Assembly: GCA_019634345.1 (NCBI GenBank) | Contig: JAHQVL010000187.1 | Span: 1-51,841, forward strand | DNA: 51,841 nucleotides | Source: Rhodothermaceae bacterium | GTDB lineage: Bacteria; Bacteroidota; Rhodothermia; Rhodothermales; JAHQVL01 | Direction: 5' to 3' | Notes under the pieces: generated by a model | What the model was told of the DNA's origin: nothing | Database searches by the model: none | What the model saw: the letters and a program-made list of their open reading frames with translations, nothing else | Shown: piece after piece, positions 1 to 9,517 of the stretch | Layout: each line of letters starts with the position of its first letter | How positions within the stretch are numbered: the stretch's first letter is position 1 | Translations under genes and position numbers: made by a program

Positions 1-116
1 CGTGAGTAGTTAATGGCAATGTTGATCCCGGCCTTGGCAAGGCGTACAGCAGCCGCCCGTCCTATTCCAGTTGCAGAGCCAGTAATCAGGGCGCTACGTT
101 TAAATTCAAAGTTCAA
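1..116 (-). CDS. SDR-family NAD(P)-dependent oxidoreductase, N-terminus only (runs off left edge)
   Basis: Reading leftwards on the minus strand, the first residues give KRSALITG followed by SATGIGRAAAVRLAKAG. This is the TGxxxGIG dinucleotide-binding signature and first alpha-helix of a short-chain dehydrogenase/reductase. Only about 38 residues lie in the window, so substrate and catalytic YxxxK are not visible. The frame is closed by a TAA at 120-122, and the only plausible start after it is a TTG at 114-116. That start lies inside the left arm of the heptamer hairpin at 104-217. SDR proteins usually begin about five residues before the first beta strand, so the TTG fits in length. The gene is divergent from the glycoside hydrolase at 344. 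The family call is secure; the start is less certain. Confidence 0.8.
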   Translation of the reverse strand, partial: MNFEFKRSALITGSATGIGRAAAVRLAKAGINIAINYS

Positions 117-217
117 CGTTTAACGTTCCAAGTTAGTGGGGCATAAGAATTCATAAATGTAGGGATTTTTAGCCCCTACACCCAATTTTAAATCTTGAAC
201 GTTGAACCTTGTACGCT
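104..217. repeat. Heptamer-iterated inverted repeat, copy A
   Basis: The left arm reads as consecutive 7-mers: ATTCAAA (104), GTTCAAC (111), GTTTAAC (118), GTTCCAA (125). The right arm reads AAATCTT (190), GAACGTT (197), GAACCTT (204). The reverse complement of the right arm matches the left apart from one extra heptamer on the left and a few mismatches. The loop holds a smaller stem, TGTAGGG (158-164) with CCCTACA (174-180). It sits between divergent genes and overlaps the presumed TTG start of the SDR gene. Two of its units recur in the copy at 14444-14541. Confidence 0.75.
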
Positions 218-284
218 ATGCCGGTGGCAAAAAAGGAAAACCCATCAGAATACATAATCAATTCTCTTAAACAAGATTGATGAG

Positions 285-312
285 AGAAGGCGCAGGGATC
301 GACATCCCTTCT
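285..312 (+). promoter_or_regulatory. Small hairpin in the 5' region of the glycoside hydrolase gene
   Basis: GGGAT (295-299) and ATCCC (304-308) pair around a CGAC loop, with AGAAGG (285-290) able to pair with CCTTCT (307-312) as an alternative or extension. It ends about 30 bases before the ATG at 344. A role in the leader is possible, but nothing else in the sequence supports it. Confidence 0.25.
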
Positions 313-343
313 TTGTGAACTATGAATTCATCAACGAATTATC

Positions 344-3300
344 ATGTATTCCGCTTTGTTTGCCGGTGTTAATCATAAATATGACACGCTAGTTTCAATT
401 GCTCCCGCTCTTCTACTTATTTTGATTTTGCTTTCTGTGCTGGCAGGATCTTCAACAAATGTACAGGCACAGACACAAGCCTATCTTGAATCTGGAGGCC
501 TCGTTGTTATACAGGCTGAATCAGTAACTCCCGAAGGAGATTGGGTTATCGAATCTTTTGATCAAGGGTACACCGGTTCAGGATACCTTCGCTGGGATGG
601 CCCTAACCTTTTCGGTACACCCAATGTAGGTACCCTTGCATTTACGGTATATATCTCGGACCCCGGAGACTACAATGTAAGGCTTCGCATGTCCCACCAG
701 GGAGCACCTGCTGGCGATATGTGGAATGACTGTTGGGCACGCATGGATGAAGGGACCTGGTCTAAAGCGTTGCATCCTGCCGATAAAATGGATGACGGTT
801 TCACCTTCGATTCCATTCTAGAACCTGACTTTGGCGTATTTGAGAACATGCGCTACACGTTATCGGAAGGGGTGCACACCCTTTATCTCTCAGGACGATC
901 CGAAAACCTTCGCATTGATCGTATTCACTTCTACAAGGATAATGTACCGAATCCTCTTGACCTCTCTTTACCAGAGTCTAGTTTTAGCGAGGTAAATGAC
1001 GATGGGAATGATGGAGGCGACGGAGGCGACGGAGATGGAGACAATGGATCCCCTTCTATCGAGCTCTCAGGTGAACGTAAGCAGTATCACCCAATCGCTT
1101 TAACACTCAATGGTCCAGAAGGAGACGAAACTGGAGATCTCAATCCGTTTCTAGACTACCGCTTTGACGTAACGTTTTCCCGGGACCAGCATGAATTCAA
1201 GGTACCCGGCTACTTTGCAGCGGATGGCAATGCAGCTGAAACCAGTGAAACACAGGGGACCTCCTGGCGCGCTCATTTTGTACCGGACTCTCCTGGAGAG
1301 TGGAATTACACGATCTCTTTTAGGAGCGGAGAAAACGTATCTATCGCTGATGACCCCTTTGCAGGCACCCCCACTGAGCAAGATGGGATTACCGGTACGT
1401 TCACGGTATCGGACACAGACAAAACAGGAAGAGACCATCGTGGCAAAGGGATGCTTCGGTATGTAGACAAACACTATCTGCAATTTGATAACGGAGAGTA
1501 CTTCCTAAAAGGCGGCGCTAATAGTCCGGAAAACCTGCTCGCCTATACAGACTTTGACGGGACCTATAATCACGCAGGCGCCAATTATATCAAAACCTAT
1601 GACGCTCATCTTCCAGACTGGACAGCAAACGATCCAACCTGGAAAGGCAATCGCGGTAGAGGCTTGATTGGAGCCTTAAACTACTTGAGTAGCACGGGCA
1701 TGAATGCCGTCTATTTTGTCACTATGAATGTGGATGGAGATGGAAATGATGTGTGGCCCTGGACCTCTCCTACAAACCGGCTTCAGTTCGACGTATCCAA
1801 ACTAGATCAATGGAATATAGTGTTTGACCATATGGATCGTCTTGGGCTGATGCTTCATGTCGTTCTACAAGAGACGGAGAACGAGCTTCTTATCAATAAT
1901 GGGGATTTAGGAACAGAGCGTAAGCTCTATTACCGCGAACTCATCGCTCGATTTGGTCATCATCATGCGCTAACGTGGAATCTAGGAGAAGAGAGTCGTG
2001 ATGTCTCCAGCGAGCAATTAAAGCAATATGCAAGTTATATACGTCAGTTGGACGCCTATAACCACCCGATTGTAGTTCACACGTATCCCGGAGACCAGAA
2101 TAATGTTTACACGCCTCTCTTGGGCAATGACAATTTCGAAGGCGCTTCCTTACAGATTGCAGATTCAAAAGACATCCACGAAGAGGTACGGGCCTGGCTC
2201 GAACGATCCGCGGAAGCACAACGTCCCTGGATCGTTTCTCTGGATGAATTGGGACCCTACCAGCAAGGTGTCTCAGAAGACGGGCCAGATAACAATCACG
2301 ATATTATCCGTGCTCAAGCATTGTGGGGTACCTTAATGGCTGGAGGGGGTGGCGTCGAATGGTATTTTGGCCTTGAAACAGACAATAATGATCTCAATAC
2401 GGAGAACTGGCGCACACGAAATGCAATGTGGCAATATACACATCATGCGCTCGACTTTTTCCAAACGCATCTCCCCTATACCAGGATGGAATCCCTTCAG
2501 AACGTAACGTTGGAAGATCATGAATATGTATTTGCCATTCCTGACTCATTGTATGCGGTCTATGTACCCAAAGGAGACTCGCTGTTCATGGAAGTCCCAA
2601 GGGGAACGTATCGTCTAGAATGGTACAATCCAAGGACGGGGGGAGAACTAGAGGTAATCGGTGAAATCTATATGGCTGGTGATTGCCATGATTTTGCAGG
2701 CCTGGCACCCAGGGACCAGCACCTCGACTGGGTAGCGCTATTGACTAAAACATCTGACCTGGTTGTAGATGACGGAGGTGGAGATGGAGGACATAACGAC
2801 CCCTTTCCTCTTGAGATCGTCAGTTTCACCCTCATTGATGCGGACACAGATGAAGTAATTTCATCCCTCAAGCAAGGAGATGTGTTAAACCTTGAATCTC
2901 TTCCCCCTCACCTAAATGTGAGAGCCGAAACACGCACCGATGAAGGCCAACAGGTTCAGTATGTGTATCTAGAGCTCACACCAACGGATGCACGACGTAA
3001 AGAGTCCGTGGCCCCCTATGCACTTTTTGGAGATTCAGGCGGAAACTACCTGAAAGGCACCTTCGAACAAGGTGAATTGAACCTGACAGCCACACCGTTT
3101 GGTCTAGATGGTGACCCTAATGCGCCTGGACGTTCATTAACCATAGCATTTACCGTGGAAGGCTCTAACCCCAATACACAAGCCTCCTTTCACATAGGTG
3201 CTTTTGAAGAACGCCCCAGCCCAATCATTTCAAGTGATGAGCCCGTTGTACCTTCGATGTTTACCCTTGAGACAAACTATCCAAATCCATTTAATCCAAC

Positions 3301-3517
3301 AACGACGATTCCCTTCACCGTACTGGAAACCAGCCAGGTTCATTTGTCTGTCTATGACATGCAAGGACGAATCGTAGATGTTCTTGTTGATGGCTCTGTT
3401 AATGCCGGCGCCCACTCAGTGACTTTTGATGCCGATGGCCTTCCTTCAGGAATGTACTTCTACACCATCCAATCAAACGGCGAGAAACTAACGAGGAAAA
3501 TGATGCTCATCAAATAA
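344..3517 (+). CDS. Secreted DUF5060-type glycoside hydrolase with T9SS sorting domain
   Basis: A 1057-residue exported protein. Residues 1-43 are a signal peptide ending VQAQ. Residues about 50-205 look like a carbohydrate-binding jelly-roll module, followed by an Asp/Gly linker near 218-238. Residues 243-360 resemble DUF5060, the N-terminal domain of putative glycoside hydrolases. A TIM-barrel-like region follows, with WNLGEE near 543 and SLDELG near 631; both carry carboxylates placed like a catalytic acid/base and nucleophile. A second Asp/Gly linker near 805 leads to a beta domain and a C-terminal T9SS type A sorting domain with NYPNPFNPTT and a GMYFY core, ending KMMLIK. The protein is probably attached to the cell surface or released by T9SS to act on a polysaccharide. 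Substrate cannot be read. It converges on the CocE-like gene, sharing a 21-bp terminator stem. Confidence 0.82.
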   Translation: MYSALFAGVNHKYDTLVSIAPALLLILILLSVLAGSSTNVQAQTQAYLESGGLVVIQAESVTPEGDWVIESFDQGYTGSGYLRWDGPNLFGTPNVGTLAFTVYISDPGDYNVRLRMSHQGAPAGDMWNDCWARMDEGTWSKALHPADKMDDGFTFDSILEPDFGVFENMRYTLSEGVHTLYLSGRSENLRIDRIHFYKDNVPNPLDLSLPESSFSEVNDDGNDGGDGGDGDGDNGSPSIELSGERKQYHPIALTLNGPEGDETGDLNPFLDYRFDVTFSRDQHEFKVPGYFAADGNAAETSETQGTSWRAHFVPDSPGEWNYTISFRSGENVSIADDPFAGTPTEQDGITGTFTVSDTDKTGRDHRGKGMLRYVDKHYLQFDNGEYFLKGGANSPENLLAYTDFDGTYNHAGANYIKTYDAHLPDWTANDPTWKGNRGRGLIGALNYLSSTGMNAVYFVTMNVDGDGNDVWPWTSPTNRLQFDVSKLDQWNIVFDHMDRLGLMLHVVLQETENELLINNGDLGTERKLYYRELIARFGHHHALTWNLGEESRDVSSEQLKQYASYIRQLDAYNHPIVVHTYPGDQNNVYTPLLGNDNFEGASLQIADSKDIHEEVRAWLERSAEAQRPWIVSLDELGPYQQGVSEDGPDNNHDIIRAQALWGTLMAGGGGVEWYFGLETDNNDLNTENWRTRNAMWQYTHHALDFFQTHLPYTRMESLQNVTLEDHEYVFAIPDSLYAVYVPKGDSLFMEVPRGTYRLEWYNPRTGGELEVIGEIYMAGDCHDFAGLAPRDQHLDWVALLTKTSDLVVDDGGGDGGHNDPFPLEIVSFTLIDADTDEVISSLKQGDVLNLESLPPHLNVRAETRTDEGQQVQYVYLELTPTDARRKESVAPYALFGDSGGNYLKGTFEQGELNLTATPFGLDGDPNAPGRSLTIAFTVEGSNPNTQASFHIGAFEERPSPIISSDEPVVPSMFTLETNYPNPFNPTTTIPFTVLETSQVHLSVYDMQGRIVDVLVDGSVNAGAHSVTFDADGLPSGMYFYTIQSNGEKLTRKMMLIK

Positions 3518-3565
3518 AGTGCAAGGTGCAAAGTAAGCTCCATTTTACCTTGCACCTTGCACTTT
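3516..3565. terminator. Bidirectional terminator-like hairpin with heptamer arms, copy B
   Basis: Left arm 3516-3536 and right arm 3545-3565 pair at 20 of 21 positions around an 8-base loop. The arms are built of 7-mers: GTGCAAG (3519), GTGCAAA (3526) on the left; GCACCTT (3552), GCACTTT (3559) on the right. The stem includes both stop codons of the two convergent genes, TAA at 3515-3517 and TAA on the minus strand at 3564-3566. This suits a shared terminator. Confidence 0.8.
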
Positions 3566-5438
3566 ACTGGGCTTCGTTGCCGAACGCCTCTTGAAGGGCC
3601 GGCATTCCGCCGACAACCGGCAGACTCAAAGAGGTAGCACCCAAATCGACTGTCATACCGGTTCCTGGTTCGGGCCAGAGGGTAAATTCTTTGTCGGACG
3701 AGAAAATCATTAGACCAATTTGCTCGCCTGCTGGAATAACCTGGTCATCAGGCTGGAGTTTAAAGGTGAGCTCATAAAATTCACCAGGAACAAGTGGGTC
3801 GCTCTTAGAAATAGACTCCTGGTTTTGTGGATCCGCCCAACCTCGTGTAATGACACCTCCCGTGCTTCGGCGGCGGCCTTCGGTCCAGGGCAATGCAACG
3901 AGCCAAACCGAAAGATTCATGGCTTCCTTGTTCGCTGCTACTTTTACAGTAATCGTTGCTTCCCCTGAGAGGTGAACATCCTCCTGAAGCTCTGGGGTAA
4001 CGTACAATAAACGATGCTGGGTCCATTCGGCTTTTGCCAGAGATTTACCATCAAAAGAAACATTGTCAATCAATCCGGCTGTTCCTTGATTAGGCTGAGG
4101 TGTGATACTTAAACCACCCACTCCGTTATATCCCCCTTCTTTAACCTCAGCGGCTTTCAGATACACAGGTACAGATTCTGCTTGGGGATTAGGGTAGTCA
4201 GCATAAGGGGTAGGTTTTTGCCGATCTTCCCCTTCGCGTACGATCCAGGCTTTGGGATCATTCTCCACGCCATTTTCGATCCCATAGAGGTACCTCGTGA
4301 ACCATCGATTCATTCTCTCTAGGGGTGGCGGCCCTCCATGCCCTCCCTGGTGATAATACATTTGGACTGGCACGCCCCGCGCTTTTAATGCTTCTGTAAT
4401 CCTAAAGCTATGCTCCGGCATAACATTCCAATCGTTAAAGGCATGAGCCATCAAAGTAGCTGCTTTAACATTGTCGATCACATTCAAATAATCTCTTCCG
4501 GCCCAGAAGTCATTATAATCACCGGTTTCCCTGTCCATCCCTTCCACCATCTCTGTATCACGCACATGTTGATCACAGTAGCTTCGTTTATCTGAGTCCC
4601 GGCTATGGATGAAATCATAAAGAACATCGATGTCTTCACCTAAATATCCACCCGGTGAGCGCACCAGTCCATTAGAACGGTAGTAATGATAATAAGAGGT
4701 ATTGGGTGCAACAGGTATAATCGCCTCAAGCCCTTCAACTCCAGTAGTTGCAGCGGCCAAAGGAAGCGTTCCATTATAGGACGTCCCTGTCATTCCTACT
4801 TTACCGGTAGACCAACTTGCTGCAACCTCTTCATCTCCATCAACTGACGTATAGCCTTTAGCGCGTCCATTCAACCAATCAACAACGGCCTTTGGAGCCA
4901 GCGATTCGTTAATTCCGCCTACTGTTGGGCATCCTTCTGATAATCCAGTACCTGGAGACGAAGAGTGCACCACGGCAAATCCACGCGGCAACCAGGTATC
5001 AATGTACCCATTCGATATCCCCGGCCGAAGCCGAAGCTGCGGTTGCTTGGGATGGACACGTTCTGGAGACTCTGCGCCAAGCTCTTGTTGAACATCCCAG
5101 AAATAATACAAACCACTCTCTGCAGTGCCAGCATAATACGGACTTGATCCATACACCGTAGGTACCTTTAACCCTTCGGACTCGGTTTGAGCCTGGCGAA
5201 CGACAGCCACATGCATCCTATCTAACTTCCCATCGCCATCGGAGTCAAATTCTGTTTCAACCCACAACTCCTCACGGATCCAGGAGTCTTTGTCTTCAAA
5301 AGCAGGGACCACTTGCGCCTCTCCATCTTCAAACACAGGGCCGACTTGGGCGAAGAGTATAGAGGGCATACAAACGAGGCCAGCGAGAAAAAAAGCCAGG
5401 AAAAACGGCCGGATTGCTATCTGACGGGACTTCAACAT
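3564..5438 (-). CDS. CocE/NonD-family secreted hydrolase (X-Pro dipeptidyl-peptidase S15-like)
   Basis: A 624-residue alpha/beta hydrolase with an N-terminal signal peptide (hydrophobic stretch, then SILFAQ). The nucleophile motif GTSYNG lies near residue 218, the family's GxSxxG elbow. A probable catalytic Asp is in HAFNDWN near 340 and the His in GGHGG near 365. The C-terminal third is a jelly-roll of the type found in S15 proteins and CocE. Family members cleave N-terminal X-Pro dipeptides or hydrolyse esters and acyl amides; which applies here is not readable. The start chosen is the ATG at 5438; a GTG two codons upstream at 5444 is the alternative. A mature N-terminal region near residues 50-65 contains DSDGDGKLDR, resembling a calcium-binding loop. 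It is probably periplasmic or released. Confidence 0.82.
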   Translation of the reverse strand: MLKSRQIAIRPFFLAFFLAGLVCMPSILFAQVGPVFEDGEAQVVPAFEDKDSWIREELWVETEFDSDGDGKLDRMHVAVVRQAQTESEGLKVPTVYGSSPYYAGTAESGLYYFWDVQQELGAESPERVHPKQPQLRLRPGISNGYIDTWLPRGFAVVHSSSPGTGLSEGCPTVGGINESLAPKAVVDWLNGRAKGYTSVDGDEEVAASWSTGKVGMTGTSYNGTLPLAAATTGVEGLEAIIPVAPNTSYYHYYRSNGLVRSPGGYLGEDIDVLYDFIHSRDSDKRSYCDQHVRDTEMVEGMDRETGDYNDFWAGRDYLNVIDNVKAATLMAHAFNDWNVMPEHSFRITEALKARGVPVQMYYHQGGHGGPPPLERMNRWFTRYLYGIENGVENDPKAWIVREGEDRQKPTPYADYPNPQAESVPVYLKAAEVKEGGYNGVGGLSITPQPNQGTAGLIDNVSFDGKSLAKAEWTQHRLLYVTPELQEDVHLSGEATITVKVAANKEAMNLSVWLVALPWTEGRRRSTGGVITRGWADPQNQESISKSDPLVPGEFYELTFKLQPDDQVIPAGEQIGLMIFSSDKEFTLWPEPGTGMTVDLGATSLSLPVVGGMPALQEAFGNEAQ

Positions 5439-5568
5439 ATACACATTTTTTTAGGTGGAGAAAGCCGTATGGTAATTGGCTTATCTGTTTCAAGTTCCAG
5501 GTTGAATATTAGAATAAAACCCCATACCATAAAACGGATGTGCTTAATCTAGAAACTTTCTAATCAGA

Positions 5569-8316
5569 ATGCGCCCCATGCCAATTCGTTCAGTGTTATT
5601 TAGTGCTGTCGTTACTCTCATAGGTCTATCCTGCAGTACTCCATCTCCTGACCAAATTTCATCAAACACACCTGTTGAACAATTTGAATCAGATGTTGAG
5701 CATATCAAACCCTACAAAATCACCATTTCCCCAGAGGATACTATCACTGCCCAGCCTCCAGTACTCCCGTTGACTGTTGCTCAGCAACAAGCTCAATTCG
5801 TACTTCCGCCGGGCTACACACTCTCACCCGTCCTAACCGATCCGGTTATCAAGGAGCCCGGAGCTATTGCTTTCGATGGAAATGGAAGAATGTTCGTCCT
5901 CGAACTGCGTACCTACATGCAAGATATTGATGCATCGGGAGAGCTTACTCCGGCCGGCCAGATTTCGATGCATGAAGACCTGGACAACGACGGGGTCTAT
6001 GAATCGCACCATATTTTTGTTGATAGCCTCATCTTCCCCAGATTTGTGATGCCATTTGGAAAAAACAGCATCCTAACCATGGAATCTAATGTAGATGACG
6101 TGTATCGATTCACCGACACAGACGGTGATGGTAGAGCCGACAAAAAAGAATTGTTTACCTCCAATTACGGCAAAGCGGGTAACGTCGAACACCAACAGGC
6201 CTTTTTATATACCGGAATGGACAACTGGATGTATAGCACGTATAATGCGTTCCGCATCCGTTGGACCCCAGGCGGTGTACTCCGAGAACCGACTGGGAAT
6301 AATCGATCCCAGTGGGGTGTTACCCAAGACAATGAAGGAAAAATCTGGTTTCAAGGCGGCGCCAGTGGCCACCCTTCTTATTTCCAGTTTCCTGTTGTTT
6401 ATGGGAATTATGATATCCCGAAGCCTTACGCCGACGGCTTTGCTGTACCTTACGGAATCAGTGGATTGGGAGACTATCAGCCTGGTTCTAACCATTCCAG
6501 ACCTGATGGAACGCTGAATAATGTAACCGGATCGGCAGGCAATGATATATTTCGTGGACATCGATTGCCCGAGGACCTGATAGGGCATTTGATTTACGGC
6601 GAACCCGTTGGCCGCATCGTCAGAAGAATTGAACCTGTTGTTACAGAGGGCCTAACTCAACTACATAACGTTTATCAAGAAGACCAATCCGAGTTTATCC
6701 GTTCCTTCGACCCTTTATTTCGCCCTGTAGACATGGCAACAGCCCCAGATGGATCGTTATACATTGTTGACATGTACCGCGGTATCATCCAGCAAGGTAA
6801 CTGGGTTCAAGAAGGGACTTTTCTTCGAGCCAAAGTTAAACAATACCAACTGGACAAGGTGGTGGGCCACGGTCGTATCTGGCGGCTCACATACGAAGGG
6901 ATGGACCGCGATCAACGGCAACCCCGCATGCATGACGAAACATCCGCTCAGCTTGTAAACCACTTACTACACCCTAATGGATGGTGGAGAGATACCGCCC
7001 AGCAACTGCTGGTATTAAACCAGGACAAATCTGTAACTTCTGCCTTAGAAGCCATTGTACAAAACTCTGAGAACTTGCTTGGACGGTTTCACGCACTCTG
7101 GACACTTGAGGGATTAAATGCACTCGAACCGGCTCTCGTGCGCGATCTTTTCAACGACCATGAGCCCAAAATGTGCATCCAGGCACTTCGCGCCAGTGAA
7201 AGTCTCCATAAAACAGGCGAAGTTTCTTTTGCGTCGGATTATGCCCGCCTTGCAGAACACCCAAATCCCAATGTGGCTATTCAAGCCATGATGACGATGG
7301 ATGTGCTGGGAGTACCTGAAACTCGATCCGCTGTTCAGAAAGCTAAAGCATCATCTGAATCAAAAGGAGTTGACTTCGTTGCTGACCAAATTATCCGCCT
7401 CATGGATGAGGAGCCATTTGATAACGACCGCTGGTCAGAATCTCAGATAGCTGCACTCACAGAAGGGGCCACTATATTTAACGATTTATGCTCCCAATGC
7501 CATGGAAATAAAGGCCAAGGAGTTCCTCTTGGTGAAGGTAACGTCATGGCTCCACCGCTAGCCAACTCAGATCGTGTACAAGGGCATCCGGACTATGTTG
7601 TCAAAGTCCTACTCCATGGCCTCCAGGGCCCCATTGAGAATCAAACCTATCCTGGAGGCATAATGGTCGGAATGGACGAAAACTCAGATGAATGGGTTGC
7701 GGCTGTTTCCTCATTCATTCGAACCCAGTTGTCAAATGAAGGCACCTTTGTTACGCCGGAACAAGTTGCTGTAATTCGGGCAGCCACTGAAGATCAAAAT
7801 CAGGCCTACACCTACGAGAAGCTATCAAGAGAGGTGCCTGTTGCATTAAAGCCAAACCCAGAAACATGGTCAGTAACAGCGAGCCACAGCGGGAATCATC
7901 GAGTGGGTGGATCCGACCAGGCATTCGGAGCGCTCACGTTTGAAGGCTGGACCACAGGAGTTCCACAAGAACAAGGTATGTGGTTCCAAATTGCATTCCC
8001 TAAACCAGTAACGCTAACAGAAATTCGATTTGACTCGCCCACTATTTGGCGAGGAAGAGGCCCCAACTCTCCCCCACCTTTACAAACATTCCCTCGTTCT
8101 TACACGGTCCAGGTGTCAACAGATGGAATCTCTTGGAGCGAACCAATCCTAACTGGACAAGGGCAATCCCCACAGACTGTTCTTTCGTTTTATCCAATCG
8201 ATGCTACCCATTTTAGAATAAATCAGACTACTTTACTTCCCGAGGAAGACGAAGCACCCTGGAGCATGCGTGCTATGCAAGTATTCGCCTTATGTGGCGA
8301 TAATTGTCCGTCTTGA
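5569..8316 (+). CDS. Lipoprotein with PQQ-dehydrogenase-like propeller, HEAT-like repeats, cytochrome c and F5/8C-like domains
   Basis: A 915-residue protein. The N-terminus has a lipobox (LIGLSC), so it is lipidated near residue 20. Residues about 75-430 resemble the propeller of soluble PQQ sugar dehydrogenases and the membrane-bound dehydrogenase family, with an Asp-rich loop (DTDGDGRADK). Residues 465-600 look like HEAT-type helical repeats. A c-type haem motif CSQCH lies near 641, with candidate axial Met residues downstream (GNVMAPPL and GGIMVGMDE). Residues 780-910 resemble an F5/8 type C carbohydrate-binding domain. The combination suggests oxidation of a sugar or other alcohol at the cell surface, with electrons passed through the cytochrome domain. 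The ATG at 5569 was chosen; an in-frame ATG at 5578 would also keep the lipobox. It is divergent from the S15-like gene. Confidence 0.82.
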   Translation: MRPMPIRSVLFSAVVTLIGLSCSTPSPDQISSNTPVEQFESDVEHIKPYKITISPEDTITAQPPVLPLTVAQQQAQFVLPPGYTLSPVLTDPVIKEPGAIAFDGNGRMFVLELRTYMQDIDASGELTPAGQISMHEDLDNDGVYESHHIFVDSLIFPRFVMPFGKNSILTMESNVDDVYRFTDTDGDGRADKKELFTSNYGKAGNVEHQQAFLYTGMDNWMYSTYNAFRIRWTPGGVLREPTGNNRSQWGVTQDNEGKIWFQGGASGHPSYFQFPVVYGNYDIPKPYADGFAVPYGISGLGDYQPGSNHSRPDGTLNNVTGSAGNDIFRGHRLPEDLIGHLIYGEPVGRIVRRIEPVVTEGLTQLHNVYQEDQSEFIRSFDPLFRPVDMATAPDGSLYIVDMYRGIIQQGNWVQEGTFLRAKVKQYQLDKVVGHGRIWRLTYEGMDRDQRQPRMHDETSAQLVNHLLHPNGWWRDTAQQLLVLNQDKSVTSALEAIVQNSENLLGRFHALWTLEGLNALEPALVRDLFNDHEPKMCIQALRASESLHKTGEVSFASDYARLAEHPNPNVAIQAMMTMDVLGVPETRSAVQKAKASSESKGVDFVADQIIRLMDEEPFDNDRWSESQIAALTEGATIFNDLCSQCHGNKGQGVPLGEGNVMAPPLANSDRVQGHPDYVVKVLLHGLQGPIENQTYPGGIMVGMDENSDEWVAAVSSFIRTQLSNEGTFVTPEQVAVIRAATEDQNQAYTYEKLSREVPVALKPNPETWSVTASHSGNHRVGGSDQAFGALTFEGWTTGVPQEQGMWFQIAFPKPVTLTEIRFDSPTIWRGRGPNSPPPLQTFPRSYTVQVSTDGISWSEPILTGQGQSPQTVLSFYPIDATHFRINQTTLLPEEDEAPWSMRAMQVFALCGDNCPS

Positions 8317-8333
8317 TTACCACTTATAAAGAC

Positions 8334-8696
8334 CTATTCCAATCCCAGGTCAGACCAAACGGCAAACTCGTTACCGCTCGGTTCAGTAAAGTGAAACCGT
8401 CTCCCACCTGGAAAGGAGAAGATGGGCTTAAGAATCTCGCCTCCAGCATCTAGTACTTTTTGCTGAGTGCCTTCGAGGTCTTTGCTGTAAAAAACGACGA
8501 GTGCACTCCCTTCGTCACTCCTTGCTTTTTGATCCGATTTAAAAAATCCCCCATCGGTCCCTTGATTTTCAAAGGCAGTATAATCGGGACCATAGTCCGT
8601 AAATGACCAGCCAAACGTAGTTATAAAAAAGGCTTTAGTTGCGGCAAGATCAGTTGCAGGAAATTCCAGATAATTTATTTTCTCGTGTTCTAGCAT
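8334..8696 (-). CDS. VOC-family protein (glyoxalase/bleomycin-resistance fold)
   Basis: A 120-residue cytoplasmic protein of one vicinal-oxygen-chelate module: an N-terminal beta strand (KINYLEFPATDL), a helix ending FFITTFGW, and a C-terminal strand block RFHFTEPSGNEFAVW typical of the family. The length fits a single-domain VOC protein. These proteins act as metal-dependent lyases, dioxygenases or sequestering proteins; the substrate cannot be read here. The ATG at 8696 is the only reasonable start. It converges on the preceding lipoprotein gene with 17 bases between the stops. Confidence 0.87.
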   Translation of the reverse strand: MLEHEKINYLEFPATDLAATKAFFITTFGWSFTDYGPDYTAFENQGTDGGFFKSDQKARSDEGSALVVFYSKDLEGTQQKVLDAGGEILKPIFSFPGGRRFHFTEPSGNEFAVWSDLGLE

Positions 8697-8814
8697 AGTA
8701 CACCTAGAAAGGATGCTTCATGTAACAGGTAAGGAGATTGCCAACAAATATAAACATACAATACACATATACCAAATAGAAAAACATTGAATGCCAATGA
8801 CCCTACTCGTAACG

Positions 8815-9453
8815 CTACCTTGTCCACTGTGGTGAACTCCAGATGGGAACGCCGAGTAACTCACTCAAGGTTTGTGCTTCTTCGTAGATCTTACTCTGCC
8901 TACCATGATCCATTACATTCACCCTTCTGCCATCTTTTAGCACTAGATTCAATTCATAACTCGTGTACGAAGAATTCTCGCTCTTGATGTGTTCAGCGAT
9001 GAGTTGTAAGGCGTGTATATCTTTTACAGAACCTGAACTACCATCTGAATTATCGTCGAGAGGATTATATGAACGTCCTATGTAAAATGTACCCAAGTCC
9101 AAATCGATAGTAAACGGATTTATTGCCTTCAGCATTAGATAAACGCCAACTCCAACAAAGATACTCGCCATAAACAAGAGCATACCCAGCAAAAGGAGAG
9201 AACCATCCAGACGAAGAGCGGCGAGGACTAGAACCCCAATTCCAAAAAGAATGAATAGCCCATAAAAGATGTGATATCCCACAGTGGGAGAAGAGACGTA
9301 GATGTGATACCCCACTTTTTTCAGCTTGTGCGTCCTGAAGTTTGCGCCTCCCTTCACAAGAGGCGACCATTCAATAGCCTTTGCAACGGAATCATCAGAT
9401 AAGGAAAACTCAGAATGGCTGGAGGGACTATTAGGTCTATTGTGAGGCTCCAT
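8815..9453 (-). CDS. Two-TM membrane protein of unknown function
   Basis: 212 residues from the ATG chosen. A polar N-terminal segment of about 60 residues precedes two close hydrophobic helices (near residues 65-85 and 90-112), then a soluble domain of about 100 residues with a strand pattern (FTIDLDLGTFYIG, YELNLVLKDGRRVNV). The layout resembles small membrane proteins with a PH-like domain, but I recognise no family. An in-frame TTG at 9498 with an AAGGGA-like sequence upstream would add 15 residues, mostly hydrophobic. It lies just downstream of the 30-residue peptide gene at 9518 and may share its transcript. Confidence 0.7.
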   Translation of the reverse strand: MEPHNRPNSPSSHSEFSLSDDSVAKAIEWSPLVKGGANFRTHKLKKVGYHIYVSSPTVGYHIFYGLFILFGIGVLVLAALRLDGSLLLLGMLLFMASIFVGVGVYLMLKAINPFTIDLDLGTFYIGRSYNPLDDNSDGSSGSVKDIHALQLIAEHIKSENSSYTSYELNLVLKDGRRVNVMDHGRQSKIYEEAQTLSELLGVPIWSSPQWTR

Positions 9454-9517
9454 GAATAGCAAAAACGAGATCAATGAGTAATAAAGGGACGCAATCAATG
9501 ATCCCTTTTGAGTTACT

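Noticed and set aside
5442..5446. GTG start for the S15-like gene
   Set aside because: The ATG two codons downstream gives the same signal peptide and is the more likely start.
6095..6588. 140- and 127-codon frames on both strands within the cytochrome lipoprotein gene
   Set aside because: They are shadows of a gene that reads cleanly through propeller and haem motifs; neither shows a recognisable fold.
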